Positions 16,523 to 25,911 are shown, counted from the stretch's first letter. The stretch is 64,000 nucleotides of DNA from Caloranaerobacter sp. TR13 (GCF_001316435.1 NZ_JXLL01000002.1:215768-279767); one strand, 5' to 3'. Notes: generated from the sequence alone by a model not told the origin. A program made the numbers and translations.

Positions 16523-17770
16523 ATGAAAAATTTTTTAAGAATTACAGTTTTATCACTTGTTCTAGTTTTAGTATTATCAAGCTTGGCATTAGCTGCAGAT
16601 GTAAAGGTAAGTGTTGATGGCTTGGATAAAAATCTTAATATTGAAATTATTAATGCCAGATCCTACGTTTCATCAGAAAGCTTAAGAGACTTTGGATTAA
16701 CTACAATTGAAGAAGGAAATGTAATAGTTGTTAAGAACGATGATGTAGTTTTTGAGTTTACTCTAGGAAGTAATCAAGTTAAGGTTAATGATTTGAGTTT
16801 AACATTAGATGCTAGGCCATATAAAAAAGGGAAGGATATATACTTACCGTTAAGATTTATACTTGAGACTTTAAATTATAAGATAGGTTGGGATGCTGAG
16901 GCTAAGAAGGTTAGAGCTGAAAAACTTAAGGAGTTAACATTTCCTATTACAATCGTAGATGGTGACAATACATATGTTGTTGAAAAAGAGGCCAAAACTA
17001 TAGTGTCTATGGCTCCAGGAGTAACAGAAAAACTATTTGCTTTAGGTGTTGGAGACAGAATTAAGGGCAGAACTCAATATTGTAATTATCCTGAAGAGGT
17101 TAATAATATTCCAAGCATTGGTACTATGTTTGAACCGAATTTAGAATTAATATTAGATATAAATCCTGATTTGGTTATTGGCGAAACTCATTTCAAAGAT
17201 GAGGTTATAGCTAAACTTAATGAAGCTGGTATAAAAGTTGTAGCTAAATCAACAGCTAAGGATATGGAAGGTGTATATGACTATATGCTTAAATTAGGTG
17301 CTATAGTTAATAAAAATTATGAAGCAAGAGCACTAGTATCAAGTTTAAGGGCAAAAGTTGATAGGGTTAAATATGAGTTAAAAGATTTAAAAGAAAGTAA
17401 TAAGCCTAGAGTATATTATGTAGTAGGTACAGGACAATGGGGAGAGTATACAGCAGGTAAAGATACTTTTATATCAGAGCTTATTTCACTAGCAGGTGGC
17501 AAGAATGTTGCTGATGATGTGACAGGTTGGAAGTATAGTCTTGAAAAACTTATAGACCATGATCCAGATATTATCATAGGTGGACAATTTAATATCGATA
17601 CAATGGTTAATGGTGAAAATTATCAAGCATTATCAGCAATTAAGAATAAAAAATATAAGATAGTAAATGAAGATATATTTGTCAGAGCAGCTCCAAGAGC
17701 TATTAATGAAGGGCTTAAAATATTGATAGAAACTTTCCATAAAGAAAAGATTAAAGACTTAGACTTTTAG
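16523..17770 (+). CDS. btuF: Corrinoid (B12) ABC transporter substrate-binding protein with N-terminal Cu-amine-oxidase-like domain
   Basis: 415 residues. Signal peptide at 1-25 ending ALA-A, with no lipobox Cys. Residues 26-135 resemble the copper amine oxidase N-domain stalk seen in Clostridial surface proteins (YVSSESLRDFG; YLPLRFILETLNYKIGWD). Residues 140-415 are a class III periplasmic-binding fold (IVSMAPGVTEKLFALGVGDR; PSIGTMFEPNLELILDINPD) of the BtuF/FepB kind. ATG 16523 follows AGGAGGGG; the longer upstream frame is leader sequence. B12 specificity is inferred from the riboswitch and neighbours. Lack of a lipid anchor is odd for a Gram-positive binding protein. Confidence 0.9.
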   Translation: MKNFLRITVLSLVLVLVLSSLALAADVKVSVDGLDKNLNIEIINARSYVSSESLRDFGLTTIEEGNVIVVKNDDVVFEFTLGSNQVKVNDLSLTLDARPYKKGKDIYLPLRFILETLNYKIGWDAEAKKVRAEKLKELTFPITIVDGDNTYVVEKEAKTIVSMAPGVTEKLFALGVGDRIKGRTQYCNYPEEVNNIPSIGTMFEPNLELILDINPDLVIGETHFKDEVIAKLNEAGIKVVAKSTAKDMEGVYDYMLKLGAIVNKNYEARALVSSLRAKVDRVKYELKDLKESNKPRVYYVVGTGQWGEYTAGKDTFISELISLAGGKNVADDVTGWKYSLEKLIDHDPDIIIGGQFNIDTMVNGENYQALSAIKNKKYKIVNEDIFVRAAPRAINEGLKILIETFHKEKIKDLDF

Positions 17771-17783
17771 TTTGGTGGTTTAG

Positions 17784-18839
17784 ATGATGTACTTAAAGCA
17801 AAAGAAATATTATAAAATTTATATATTTACACTATTATTAATATTTATATTTATTTCTATAATAGCAACGACTTTGGGAACAGTAAAAATACCTGCAAAA
17901 GATGTTGTCAAAATTATTTTAAGTAAAATAAGTTTTTTAAGTAAAAAGGTTGATATTAGTAATATAAAGAAATCGAATATTTTTATAGTTATTAATATTA
18001 GATTACCTAGAATAATACTGGCTAGTTTAGTTGGAGCAGTGCTTTCAATTGTAGGTACATGTTATCAGGCTATTTTTAGAAATCCAATGGCTGACCCTTA
18101 TGTTATGGGTGCTTCTTCGGGGGCAGCCTTTGGTGCCACTTTTGGTATAATTTTTGGACTAAATAATACAATTTTAGGTTTTGGACTAACATCTTTATTT
18201 GCTTTTACAGGAGCATTATTAACTACTTTGATAGTTTATAATTTGGCGAAGGTTGGAAGTAAAATATCTACTACTTCTATTTTATTAGCAGGAATTGTAA
18301 TAAGTTCACTATTGTCATCTATAATTTCAATAATGATGGTGCTTAATCATAATGAACTAGCTAAAATAGTGACTTGGACTATGGGGAGTTTTAATGGAGC
18401 TAATTGGAAGCAGATAATTATTGTTATTATTCCTATATTTTTGGGAGTAGTAGTTTTATTCTCAATGACTAAAGAAATGAATGCAGTAGTGATAGGAGAA
18501 GAAAGTGCCAAAAATTTAGGAGTGAATGTCGAATTAGTAAAGAAGGTAATTTTATTATTATCATCTTTTTTAGCGGCTTGTGCAGTTTCGGTAAGCGGAA
18601 TTATTGGCTTTGTCGGGTTGATTGTACCTCATTTATTTAGACTTATATTTGGTTCAGATCACAGAATACTTATACCAATTTCAGTTGTAGGAGGAGCAAT
18701 TTTTTTATTAATTTGCGATACTCTAGCCAGAACTGCTTTAAATGGAATTGAGATACCAGTTGGAATTATTACTTCTATATTTGGTGGACCTTTTTTTCTT
18801 TATCTTCTTAGAAAATCTAAGCGTAATAAATTTATATAA
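17784..18839 (+). CDS. btuC: Cobalamin ABC transporter permease (FecCD family)
   Basis: 351 residues, roughly ten membrane segments. FecCD/BtuC hallmarks: NIRLPRIILASLVGA, GTCYQAIFRNPMADPYVMG and the C-terminal GLIVPHLFRLIFGSDHR. Imports corrinoid delivered by BtuF, powered by the ATPase encoded next. ATG at 17784 (a second ATG follows at once) with GGTGG upstream, 13 bases after btuF. Iron-siderophore permeases share the family; context decides for B12. Confidence 0.92.
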   Translation: MMYLKQKKYYKIYIFTLLLIFIFISIIATTLGTVKIPAKDVVKIILSKISFLSKKVDISNIKKSNIFIVINIRLPRIILASLVGAVLSIVGTCYQAIFRNPMADPYVMGASSGAAFGATFGIIFGLNNTILGFGLTSLFAFTGALLTTLIVYNLAKVGSKISTTSILLAGIVISSLLSSIISIMMVLNHNELAKIVTWTMGSFNGANWKQIIIVIIPIFLGVVVLFSMTKEMNAVVIGEESAKNLGVNVELVKKVILLLSSFLAACAVSVSGIIGFVGLIVPHLFRLIFGSDHRILIPISVVGGAIFLLICDTLARTALNGIEIPVGIITSIFGGPFFLYLLRKSKRNKFI

Positions 18840-18851
18840 GGGAGTATCTTT

Positions 18852-19634
18852 ATGCCTAATGCAGTAGAACTTAAAAACATATATTTTAGCTATGGTTATG
18901 AGGATGTATTAGAGGATATTAGTTTAATTATCGAAGAAGGGAAATTTATTAGTATATTAGGCCCTAATGGTTCAGGCAAAACAACTTTATTAAAAAATAT
19001 GTGCAAATTATTGAATCCATTAGATGGGAAAATACTAGTTGATGATAAAGACTTGAATAAAATAGCTTTTAAAGAATTAGCAAAAACAATGGCTGCTGTA
19101 CATCAGGATAGTAGTGTGAATTTTGAATTTACAGTTTATGATATTGTTATGATGGGCAGGTATCCATATCAAAAAAGATTTAGACCTGAATCTGAAAGAG
19201 ATATAAACATTGTAAAAAGGGCTATGAAAAATACTGAAACATGGACTTTGAAAGAAAAAAGTATTCATGAAATAAGTGGAGGAGAAAGACAAAGAGTTAT
19301 AATTGCCAGAGCATTGGCACAGGAACCAAAAATACTTTTATTAGATGAACCAATTTCACAGTTAGATATAAAGCACCAGATAAATATATTAAATTTATGC
19401 AAAAAGCTTAACAGAGAAGAAAAAATAACTATAATTACAACATTACATGATATAAACTTGGCTGCCAGGTATAGTGACTATATTTTACTTATGAATAAAG
19501 GCAAAATAAAAGCATTTGGTTTGCCAGAGAGCGTATTGACGAAAGAAAATATTCAAGATGTTTATGGTATTGAAGTAAAGTTAATAAAACTTAATGAATA
19601 TAAAGTACCATATATAGTTCCATTAAGTTTTTAG
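18852..19634 (+). CDS. btuD: Cobalamin ABC transporter ATP-binding protein
   Basis: 260 residues. Walker A GPNGSGKTT (residue about 38), Q-loop AVHQDSS, signature SGGERQR, Walker B ILLLDEP and switch His in TTLHDINLAARY. FepC/BtuD family; energises BtuC. ATG 18852 after GGGAG, 12 bases behind btuC. The 32-base gap to cobU carries no terminator, so transport and nucleotide-loop genes form one operon. Confidence 0.93.
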   Translation: MPNAVELKNIYFSYGYEDVLEDISLIIEEGKFISILGPNGSGKTTLLKNMCKLLNPLDGKILVDDKDLNKIAFKELAKTMAAVHQDSSVNFEFTVYDIVMMGRYPYQKRFRPESERDINIVKRAMKNTETWTLKEKSIHEISGGERQRVIIARALAQEPKILLLDEPISQLDIKHQINILNLCKKLNREEKITIITTLHDINLAARYSDYILLMNKGKIKAFGLPESVLTKENIQDVYGIEVKLIKLNEYKVPYIVPLSF

Positions 19635-19666
19635 TCATTAGAGTCTTAACAAAAGAAGGTGGAAGA

Positions 19667-20227
19667 TTGAAAAATTTTATATTAATAACTGGTGGTGCAA
19701 GAAGTGGCAAAAGTACATTAGCAGAAAGATTAGCTAAAGAATTAGGTAAAAATGTAGTTTATATAGCTACTGCAATACCTTTTGATGAAGGTATGATTGA
19801 TAGAATAGAAAAGCACAAAAATTCTAGACCTAAAGAATGGGCAACTATTGAAAAATATAAAAGTTTTGATGAGCTTATAAATAATAAAGATTTTATTAAA
19901 GCAGATATTATATTACTTGATTGTATAACACTTATGATAACAAATCTGTTATTAGAAAGTGGACTAGATTTTGATAGATGTTCAATGTCTGATGTTGAAA
20001 AGGTTGAAAAAAATATTATTGATGAAATTGAAAAAATGTTATTTACAATTGAAAAGTTTAATAAAAGATTAATTATAGTTACAAATGAAGTTGGCATGGG
20101 AGTTGTACCAACTTTTAGATTAGGAAACATATTTAGAGATATAGCTGGTAGAGTAAATCAGTATTTAGCAAAACAAGCACAAGACGTTTATTTAACAGTT
20201 TCAGGAATACCTATTAAAATTAAGTGA
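19667..20227 (+). CDS. cobU: Adenosylcobinamide kinase/adenosylcobinamide-phosphate guanylyltransferase
   Basis: 186 residues. P-loop GGARSGKST at the N-terminus, ATAIPFDEGMIDRIEKHK (with the His that is guanylylated), LLDCITLMITNLL, and TNEVGMGVVPTFRLGNIFRD, all CobU signatures. Phosphorylates adenosylcobinamide and then transfers GMP to give AdoCbi-GDP. TTG start at 19667 with GAAGGTGG upstream. First of the nucleotide-loop genes cobU-cobS-cobC. Confidence 0.95.
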   Translation: MKNFILITGGARSGKSTLAERLAKELGKNVVYIATAIPFDEGMIDRIEKHKNSRPKEWATIEKYKSFDELINNKDFIKADIILLDCITLMITNLLLESGLDFDRCSMSDVEKVEKNIIDEIEKMLFTIEKFNKRLIIVTNEVGMGVVPTFRLGNIFRDIAGRVNQYLAKQAQDVYLTVSGIPIKIK

Positions 20228-20234
20228 GGTTGTT

Positions 20235-20969
20235 ATGAAGAGTTTTCTGTTGATGATAACATTTTTAACTAGATTACCGATTAAAGTTAGGCTTCAATTT
20301 ACCGAAAAAGATTTTATTAAAGGTATTAGATATTTACCAATAGTTGGTTTGATAATTGGTATATTATTATGGGCTGTAAGTCAAATTAATTATTTTACAG
20401 ATAGAGCTGTAACAGTTTTATTTGTTTGGATATTTTATATTTGGATCACTGGTGGATTACATCTTGACGGTTTAGCTGATTCTTTTGATGGTATTTTTAG
20501 CAATCGCAATAAAGAAAAAATACTAGACATAATGAAAGATAGCAGAATAGGTACTTTTGGTGTTATAGGCATTATTTTTATTATATTACTTAATATAGTA
20601 TTGAGCTATTTTGTAGATTTCAAAGTACTATTAATTATACCTGTTTTAGGTAGAAGCTGTGGAGTACTTTCGTGTGCTATTAATACTTATGCTAGAAAAG
20701 ATAAGGGAATGGGGAAGGCTTTTGTTGAATATTCGAATTTCAAAAATGCTATATTCGTTATACTTATTACAATTATAATAACGATTATGTTTTTTGATTA
20801 TACGCTAGCTTTTAGTGAAATACTTATATTTTTATATGCCTTATTACTTGGTATGTATTTTAAAAAGAAAATTGGTGGAATGACAGGAGATACTATAGGA
20901 GCAGTTATTGAGTTATCTCAGACTTTTTCACTATTATTATTCTACTTATTAAGGGGATTGATATTTTGA
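20235..20969 (+). CDS. cobS: Adenosylcobinamide-GDP ribazoletransferase
   Basis: 244 residues, several membrane segments. Signature GGLHLDGLADSFDG, with acidic residues that bind metal, followed by RNKEKILDIMKDSRIGTFG, and C-terminal GGMTGDTIGAVIELSQ. Joins AdoCbi-GDP with alpha-ribazole or its phosphate to make cobalamin or its phosphate. ATG 20235 lies seven bases after cobU; its stop overlaps the cobC start. Confidence 0.95.
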   Translation: MKSFLLMITFLTRLPIKVRLQFTEKDFIKGIRYLPIVGLIIGILLWAVSQINYFTDRAVTVLFVWIFYIWITGGLHLDGLADSFDGIFSNRNKEKILDIMKDSRIGTFGVIGIIFIILLNIVLSYFVDFKVLLIIPVLGRSCGVLSCAINTYARKDKGMGKAFVEYSNFKNAIFVILITIIITIMFFDYTLAFSEILIFLYALLLGMYFKKKIGGMTGDTIGAVIELSQTFSLLLFYLLRGLIF

Positions 20970-21544
20970 GATTAATCTTGATAAGACATGGAGAAACACA
21001 GGCGAATGTAGAGAGGATATATAGTGGTTGGACTGATTTTCCACTAACAGAGAAAGGAAAACAGCAAATTAACAGTATATTGGATATTTTAAGTAAAGCA
21101 AATATTGATATTTTATATTCTAGTCCGCTATCTAGAGCTTTAGTTACAGCTGAGATTATATCAAAGCACATAGGTAAAAAAATTTATGTTAGTGAAAAGT
21201 TAAAGGAAATGAATTTCGGTATTTTTGAAGGGAAATCTTATATAGAAATATCAGAAACTCATCATCTAGAATGGGAGAGGTGGATAAACGATAATATCAA
21301 ATACAGGATACCTAATGGTGAGAGTTTAACAGATATGTATAATAGAGTTACTCAGTTTATAGATGGATTAAAAGACAAAACTGGAACTTTTCTTTTGGTT
21401 ACTCATGCAGGAGTAATCAGAATTGTGATTACTTATCTTTTAAACCTAAACATTGATAAAATGTGGCATTTTAAGATACTGCCTGGGTGTTTAGTTGAGA
21501 TATTGTATGAAAATGATTTTGGCATATTAACGAGGTTGATTTAG
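20966..21544 (+). CDS. cobC: Alpha-ribazole phosphatase (histidine phosphatase family)
   Basis: 192 residues. Phosphohistidine motif LIRHGETQAN at the N-terminus, SSPLSRALVTAEII, EMNFGIFEGKSYIEI and second catalytic His in LLVTHAGVIRI. TTG start overlaps the cobS stop by four bases (TTGA). Removes the 5'-phosphate of alpha-ribazole phosphate or of cobalamin phosphate. Other phosphoglycerate-mutase-like phosphatases look similar, but the position between cobS and cblT fixes the role well. Confidence 0.92.
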   Translation: MRLILIRHGETQANVERIYSGWTDFPLTEKGKQQINSILDILSKANIDILYSSPLSRALVTAEIISKHIGKKIYVSEKLKEMNFGIFEGKSYIEISETHHLEWERWINDNIKYRIPNGESLTDMYNRVTQFIDGLKDKTGTFLLVTHAGVIRIVITYLLNLNIDKMWHFKILPGCLVEILYENDFGILTRLI

Positions 21545-21590
21545 CATATATGTAGAGGAAATATTATATTTAGATTGTGGAGGTGAAAAA

Positions 21591-22130
21591 ATGAATACAA
21601 CTAAATCAGCTAAGCAAAATAATAAAACTATAAAAATAGTATATTGTGGGATACTTATTGCACTTTCAGCAGTAGGGGCATTGATTAAAATACAGGGAAG
21701 TATAGCATTTGACTCAATGCCTGGATTTTTTGCCGCACTGTTTTTAGGGCCAAGCTATGGGGCTTTAGTAGCAGGATTAGGACATATACTTACAGCCGTT
21801 ACTAGTGGGTTTCCTTTAACACTTCCAATGCATATTATAATAGCTTTAGAAATGGCATTATTCGGTTATTTGTTTGGAGTATTTTATAGAAAATTTAATT
21901 ATGCAATAGCTATAATACTAGCAATTATTTTAAATGGTCCTATTGGGGCACTTGTTGCAGCATTTGCTTCAGTATTACTTGGATTACCTTTTAATGGCTT
22001 AAAGTTATTTTATGCTGTAATTATACCTCTTACATTAGCATCAGTTGCAAATATTGTATTAGCTTATTTAGCTTTTAAAGCAATAAATAGGAATAAGTTG
22101 AGGGTACAAAATGAAAGTAAGAAAATTTAG
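21591..22130 (+). CDS. cblT: ECF-type transporter S component, predicted alpha-ribazole transporter CblT
   Basis: 179 residues, five to six membrane segments (ALSAVGALIKIQGSIAFDSMP; LGPSYGALVAGLGHILTAVTSG). The loop between segments and the Pro/Gly-rich motif fit ECF S components. In Listeria and Geobacillus CblT imports alpha-ribazole and is encoded with the kinase CblS; here the same pair occurs with cobU-cobS-cobC, so I assign CblT by family and context. No ECF ATPases lie nearby; CblT may use a shared energising module. The stop overlaps cblS by 20 bases. Confidence 0.8.
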   Translation: MNTTKSAKQNNKTIKIVYCGILIALSAVGALIKIQGSIAFDSMPGFFAALFLGPSYGALVAGLGHILTAVTSGFPLTLPMHIIIALEMALFGYLFGVFYRKFNYAIAIILAIILNGPIGALVAAFASVLLGLPFNGLKLFYAVIIPLTLASVANIVLAYLAFKAINRNKLRVQNESKKI

Positions 22131-22857
22131 AGATTTAACCTTTATAGAAATTAATGAAGAACAATTATTAGTTATAGCTTGTGATTCAAGCGGAGCTATA
22201 GGAAGTAAGGAGAATGATATTGTAAAAGTTTCTCCTGATATTTTAGGATATTTTACTACAAATGTTGCTTTATATGAAATTTTATCTGTTGGTGCAGAAC
22301 CCTTAACTATAGTTAATACATTAACTGTAGAAATGAATGATACAGGGAATAAAATAATAGAAGGAATCAAAAAGGCTATTGAACCTTTATCAGCTAGTAA
22401 AGATATTATAATTACAGGGAGTACAGAAGAAAATTTTCCAGTTTGCCAAACTGGTATGGGTATAACTGTCATTGGCATTATAAATACTAATAATTGGACT
22501 ATGCCTATGACAAAAAAAGGAGCTATTGCTTTAGTAGTTGGTTTACCTAAATTAGGGCAAGAAGTTATTGCTGATAATGGTAAAGAGATTTTTTCATTGA
22601 AAATTCTTTTAGAATTAAAGAAATATTCTTTTATACAAGAAATACTTCCTGTTGGGTCTAAAGGTATTTTATTTGAGCTGAAGGAAATGGCCAGAACAAA
22701 TGATTTAGATTTATGCATATTTAGCGATATAAAAGTAGATTTGTATAAATCAGCAGGGCCTGCTACTTGTGCTATTGTTTCAATAGAAGAAGAATATTTT
22801 GATATATTGAAAGATAAATGCCCAATACCTATAAATAAAGTGGCTAAATTTTATTAA
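22111..22857 (+). CDS. cblS: AIR-synthase-like kinase, predicted alpha-ribazole kinase CblS
   Basis: 248 residues with a PurM/AIR-synthase-like fold: DSSGAIGSKENDIVKV near residue 28, FTTNVALYEILSVGAEPLTI (residues 55-73), GSTEENFPVCQTGMG about 108 and the Gly-rich C-terminal part. CblS in Listeria and Geobacillus phosphorylates alpha-ribazole, by-passing CobT. Its ATG lies inside cblT, so expression is tightly coupled. Alternative: an uncharacterised AIR-synthase-related protein; the cblT partner makes CblS likely. Last gene of the second riboswitch operon. Confidence 0.82.
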   Translation: MKVRKFRDLTFIEINEEQLLVIACDSSGAIGSKENDIVKVSPDILGYFTTNVALYEILSVGAEPLTIVNTLTVEMNDTGNKIIEGIKKAIEPLSASKDIIITGSTEENFPVCQTGMGITVIGIINTNNWTMPMTKKGAIALVVGLPKLGQEVIADNGKEIFSLKILLELKKYSFIQEILPVGSKGILFELKEMARTNDLDLCIFSDIKVDLYKSAGPATCAIVSIEEEYFDILKDKCPIPINKVAKFY

Positions 22858-22975
22858 AAAGCGAAAGTCAAATTTTTATTTTCTTGTAAAGTCAATACTT
22901 TATACTTATTTAATACTCACCAAAACATGTATTTAGTACATATTCTAAATATAGGTAGTGTTGGGGGATGATATT

Positions 22976-23410
22976 ATGGTGAGTATTGGTAAAATTAGAG
23001 AATCTGAATTAGAAGACTTATCGCTTCTCTATGAAGAGTTAACAAGTAAGAAAAGTGATATGGATAAGATGTATGAAGTTTTTTCTAATATTAAAAATAA
23101 TCCTAATTATTTTTTGCTAGGTGTAAAATACTACAATAAATTGATTGGAAGTGCTATGGCTGTTATTTGTAATGACCTTACAGGCAAATGCAGACCATTT
23201 ATGGTTGTTGAAAATGTGATAATCAAAAAAGAATTTCGTCAAAAGGGGTTTGGAAAGAAACTATTTGAACATATCGAAAATATTGCAAAAAGACATAATT
23301 GCTATTTTATAATGTTTGTATCTAATATAAAAAGAGTAGGGTCGCACAAATTTTATGAAAGACTTGGATATAATAGTAAAAATAATTTAGCTTTCAAAAA
23401 ATATCTATAG
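22976..23410 (+). CDS. GNAT family N-acetyltransferase
   Basis: 144 residues covering a single GNAT domain: acetyl-CoA loop FRQKGFGKKLFEHIE (about residues 85-100) and C-terminal HKFYERLGYNSKN. ATG 22976 has GGGGGATG about eight bases upstream; in-frame codons before it lie within the leader. A terminator follows. Substrate cannot be guessed. Confidence 0.88.
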   Translation: MVSIGKIRESELEDLSLLYEELTSKKSDMDKMYEVFSNIKNNPNYFLLGVKYYNKLIGSAMAVICNDLTGKCRPFMVVENVIIKKEFRQKGFGKKLFEHIENIAKRHNCYFIMFVSNIKRVGSHKFYERLGYNSKNNLAFKKYL

Positions 23411-23413
23411 GAT

Positions 23414-23438
23414 AAGGACTCGATAAGAGTCCTTTTAA
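23414..23438 (+). terminator. Rho-independent terminator
   Basis: 8-bp stem AAGGACTC/GAGTCCTT, GATAA loop and T-run after the acetyltransferase gene. Confidence 0.85.
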
Positions 23439-23496
23439 ATATTTGTAAAATTGGCAAAATATTAAGAATATTTAATGAAATATAGTTATTATAAGA

Positions 23497-23525
23497 TTGA
23501 AAAGAGTATATAGTTGTTATATAAT
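23497..23525 (+). promoter_or_regulatory. SigA promoter of the MFS transporter gene
   Basis: TTGAAA at 23497-23502, 17-base spacer, TATAAT at 23520-23525. Confidence 0.7.
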
Positions 23526-23557
23526 GTAAGGAAATTTATTGAAAAGTGAGGGATACT

Positions 23558-24802
23558 ATGGGGGTGTTTAAAAGGTTTAATAATTATCGAGGATTACCGA
23601 GAAGTATATATATAATATTTTTAGCTCGAATAATAAACAGTATGGGGGCTTTTGTTTATCCTTTTTTAACTTATTTTTTTGTTGAAAATCTAGGGCTTGG
23701 AGAACATACAGCAGGACAATATATTTTATTAGCTTCAACAGCTTTTGTACCTGGTTCATTAATAGGAGGGAAATTAGCAGATCATTTTGGTAGAAAGAAA
23801 ATTTTGCTTTTTTTTCAAAGTTTGGCAGCTTTAACATTAATTCCATGTGCTTTTTTAGGAAATTCTATGATGATACCATGGCTTTTAATTTTATCTAGTT
23901 TTTTTAGTGGAGCTGCAAATCCTTCGAGTGGAGCAATGGTTACAGATTTAACTAATCCAAATAATAGACAAGAAGCTTTTTCTTTACTATATCTTGGTAC
24001 AAATTTAGGAATAGCTGTTGGACCATTGATAGCTGGATTTCTATATAATAATTATATAGAATGGATTTTCTTAGGTGATGCTATAACTACATTTATTTCT
24101 TTGATTTTAGTTTTGATTTATGTTGAAGAGACTATTCCTTCTGAGGATGAAGTAAAAGATTCATTCAATAAGAAAGATGATGAAAAAGCTGAAGAAGGAA
24201 ATTTAATTTTAGTTTTACTAAAAAGACCAGCTTTATTAGCATTTTCAGCAGTATCAACTATTTATTCATTTGTGTATTCGCAGCATTCGTTTAGTATACC
24301 TCTTCAAGTAAGAGAAATATTTGCTGCTAACGGACCGAAAGTATTTGGATGGGTTATGACAACAAATGCTCTTTCTGTAATAATTTTAACTGTTTTTATA
24401 ACTGTAATTATGAGAGATAATAAATCAACAACTAATATAGCTGTAGCTGGAATTTTTTATGCTATAGGCTTTGGAATGTTATATTACATTAATAGTTTTT
24501 ATCAGGTTATATTATCTACAGTTATTTGGACAATAGGTGAAATACTTATTGTTACAAACTCAAGTGTCTACATAGCAAATCACACACCAATTTCACATAG
24601 AGGTAGATTTAATGCAGTGCTGCCAATTATATCTGGGTTTGGATATGCTGTAGGCCCTGTAATTATGGGTAAATATATAGAAGCTAATAGTGTAAGAATG
24701 GTTTGGCCGATATTATTTGCATTATCATTAGGAGCTACAACTTTAATGTATTTACTTTCTTTAACTGAAAGAACTGAAGTGCGGCTTGTTAAAGATAATT
24801 AA
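23558..24802 (+). CDS. MFS transporter
   Basis: 414 residues with about twelve membrane segments in two halves separated by a charged loop (EDEVKDSFNKKDDEKAEE, about residues 200-217). MFS motif A is visible as GGKLADHFGRKKIL after the second segment. Similar proteins are annotated as multidrug efflux MFS, but substrate is unknown. ATG 23558 is preceded by GTGAGGGAT; the GTG at 23546 would be within that ribosome site. Stand-alone gene with its own promoter and a bidirectional terminator. Confidence 0.88.
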   Translation: MGVFKRFNNYRGLPRSIYIIFLARIINSMGAFVYPFLTYFFVENLGLGEHTAGQYILLASTAFVPGSLIGGKLADHFGRKKILLFFQSLAALTLIPCAFLGNSMMIPWLLILSSFFSGAANPSSGAMVTDLTNPNNRQEAFSLLYLGTNLGIAVGPLIAGFLYNNYIEWIFLGDAITTFISLILVLIYVEETIPSEDEVKDSFNKKDDEKAEEGNLILVLLKRPALLAFSAVSTIYSFVYSQHSFSIPLQVREIFAANGPKVFGWVMTTNALSVIILTVFITVIMRDNKSTTNIAVAGIFYAIGFGMLYYINSFYQVILSTVIWTIGEILIVTNSSVYIANHTPISHRGRFNAVLPIISGFGYAVGPVIMGKYIEANSVRMVWPILFALSLGATTLMYLLSLTERTEVRLVKDN

Positions 24803-24822
24803 TATAATTTACTGTATAATAA

Positions 24823-24850
24823 AAGGAGTAGAAAGTTCTACTCCTTATTT
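24823..24850. terminator. Bidirectional terminator between convergent genes
   Basis: 11-bp perfect inverted repeat AAGGAGTAGAA/TTCTACTCCTT with T-rich flanks on both strands; it includes the stop of the DegV gene. Confidence 0.85.
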
Positions 24851-25689
24851 ATATATAATATACCTACAGTATTAGGACCACAGTGACTTGAAATTACACA
24901 ACCTGCATCTGTGATAATAACTTCTTTAACATTTAAATTGTTTTCAAGTTCATTTCTTAAATAAAGAGCATCTTCATATCCCATAGAATGAGTTACTACA
25001 ATACGGTCTAAATCTATATTTTCACTTTCTCTAATTGTATTTTCTAGCATTTTATTAATTATTTTTCTTCTTTTACCTCTAGCTTTTTGCCCTAATATCA
25101 TTGTACCATCTACTACTTTTACTATTGGTTTAATTTTTAGCATACTTCCTACAAAACTTTGTAGAGCAGAACATCTTCCACCTTTGTATAAGTAATCAAG
25201 TGTATCAATAACAAAAGATGTTTTTACTAAAGGTACTTTACTTCTTAATTTATCACCGATTTGTTTTATTCCTAAACCTTCTTTTGCATAATCAACAGCT
25301 TTTAGGACTAACAGGCCAATGCCTGTTGAAAGATTTAAAGAATCTACTATTTCAATTCTGTTATTTGGAAATTTACTAGCAGCAATTTTTGCATTTTGTA
25401 AAGTTGAAGATATCCTAGAAGATAATCCAATATATACAATATCTTTTCCTTCATCGATGTATGGTTTAAAAGCTTCATAAAAATCAGTTGGTGAAGGTGC
25501 TGATGTTTTAGGTAATATTCCATATTTATCAACTAAGTTATATAATTCTTTTGTATTTATATCTACTCCGTCCTTATATACTTCGTTACCAAAGCTTACA
25601 TAAAGAGGTACTACAGAAATATCGTGTTTTTCAAGAATTTTACCCGAAAGATCACAAGTACTATCAGTAAATATTTTTATGCTATTCAT
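24838..25689 (-). CDS. DegV family protein (fatty-acid binding, FakB-like)
   Basis: 283 residues. N-terminal IFTDSTCDLS and the lipid-binding TSAPSPTDF motif near residue 61, plus DTLDYLYKGGRCSALQSFVGSML about 163 and a C-terminal EDD domain with VTHSMGYEDAL and SSHCGPNTVGI. FakB proteins present a fatty acid to the FakA kinase for membrane lipid synthesis. fakA is not in the window. ATG with GGGGGG-type ribosome site in reverse orientation. A diverged paralogue is transcribed away on the other side. Confidence 0.92.
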   Translation of the reverse strand: MNSIKIFTDSTCDLSGKILEKHDISVVPLYVSFGNEVYKDGVDINTKELYNLVDKYGILPKTSAPSPTDFYEAFKPYIDEGKDIVYIGLSSRISSTLQNAKIAASKFPNNRIEIVDSLNLSTGIGLLVLKAVDYAKEGLGIKQIGDKLRSKVPLVKTSFVIDTLDYLYKGGRCSALQSFVGSMLKIKPIVKVVDGTMILGQKARGKRRKIINKMLENTIRESENIDLDRIVVTHSMGYEDALYLRNELENNLNVKEVIITDAGCVISSHCGPNTVGILYINKE

Positions 25690-25911
25690 TTTGCATTCCC
25701 CCCTTTTATTTTAAAGCAATTATTCATATTAATTATATTATAAAAATCCAAGAATATATTAAAGTTTAAACGAAATTAGGTAGGGTAAATTATAAATAAT
25801 AAATAAAGGAAAGCAAATAATATTTTTAAAAGATATTTTAAAATCTGAATTGTAACATTATACTAAATAGTATAATATAGATATAAGTATATAAATTGAA
25901 AGGGGAATTTG

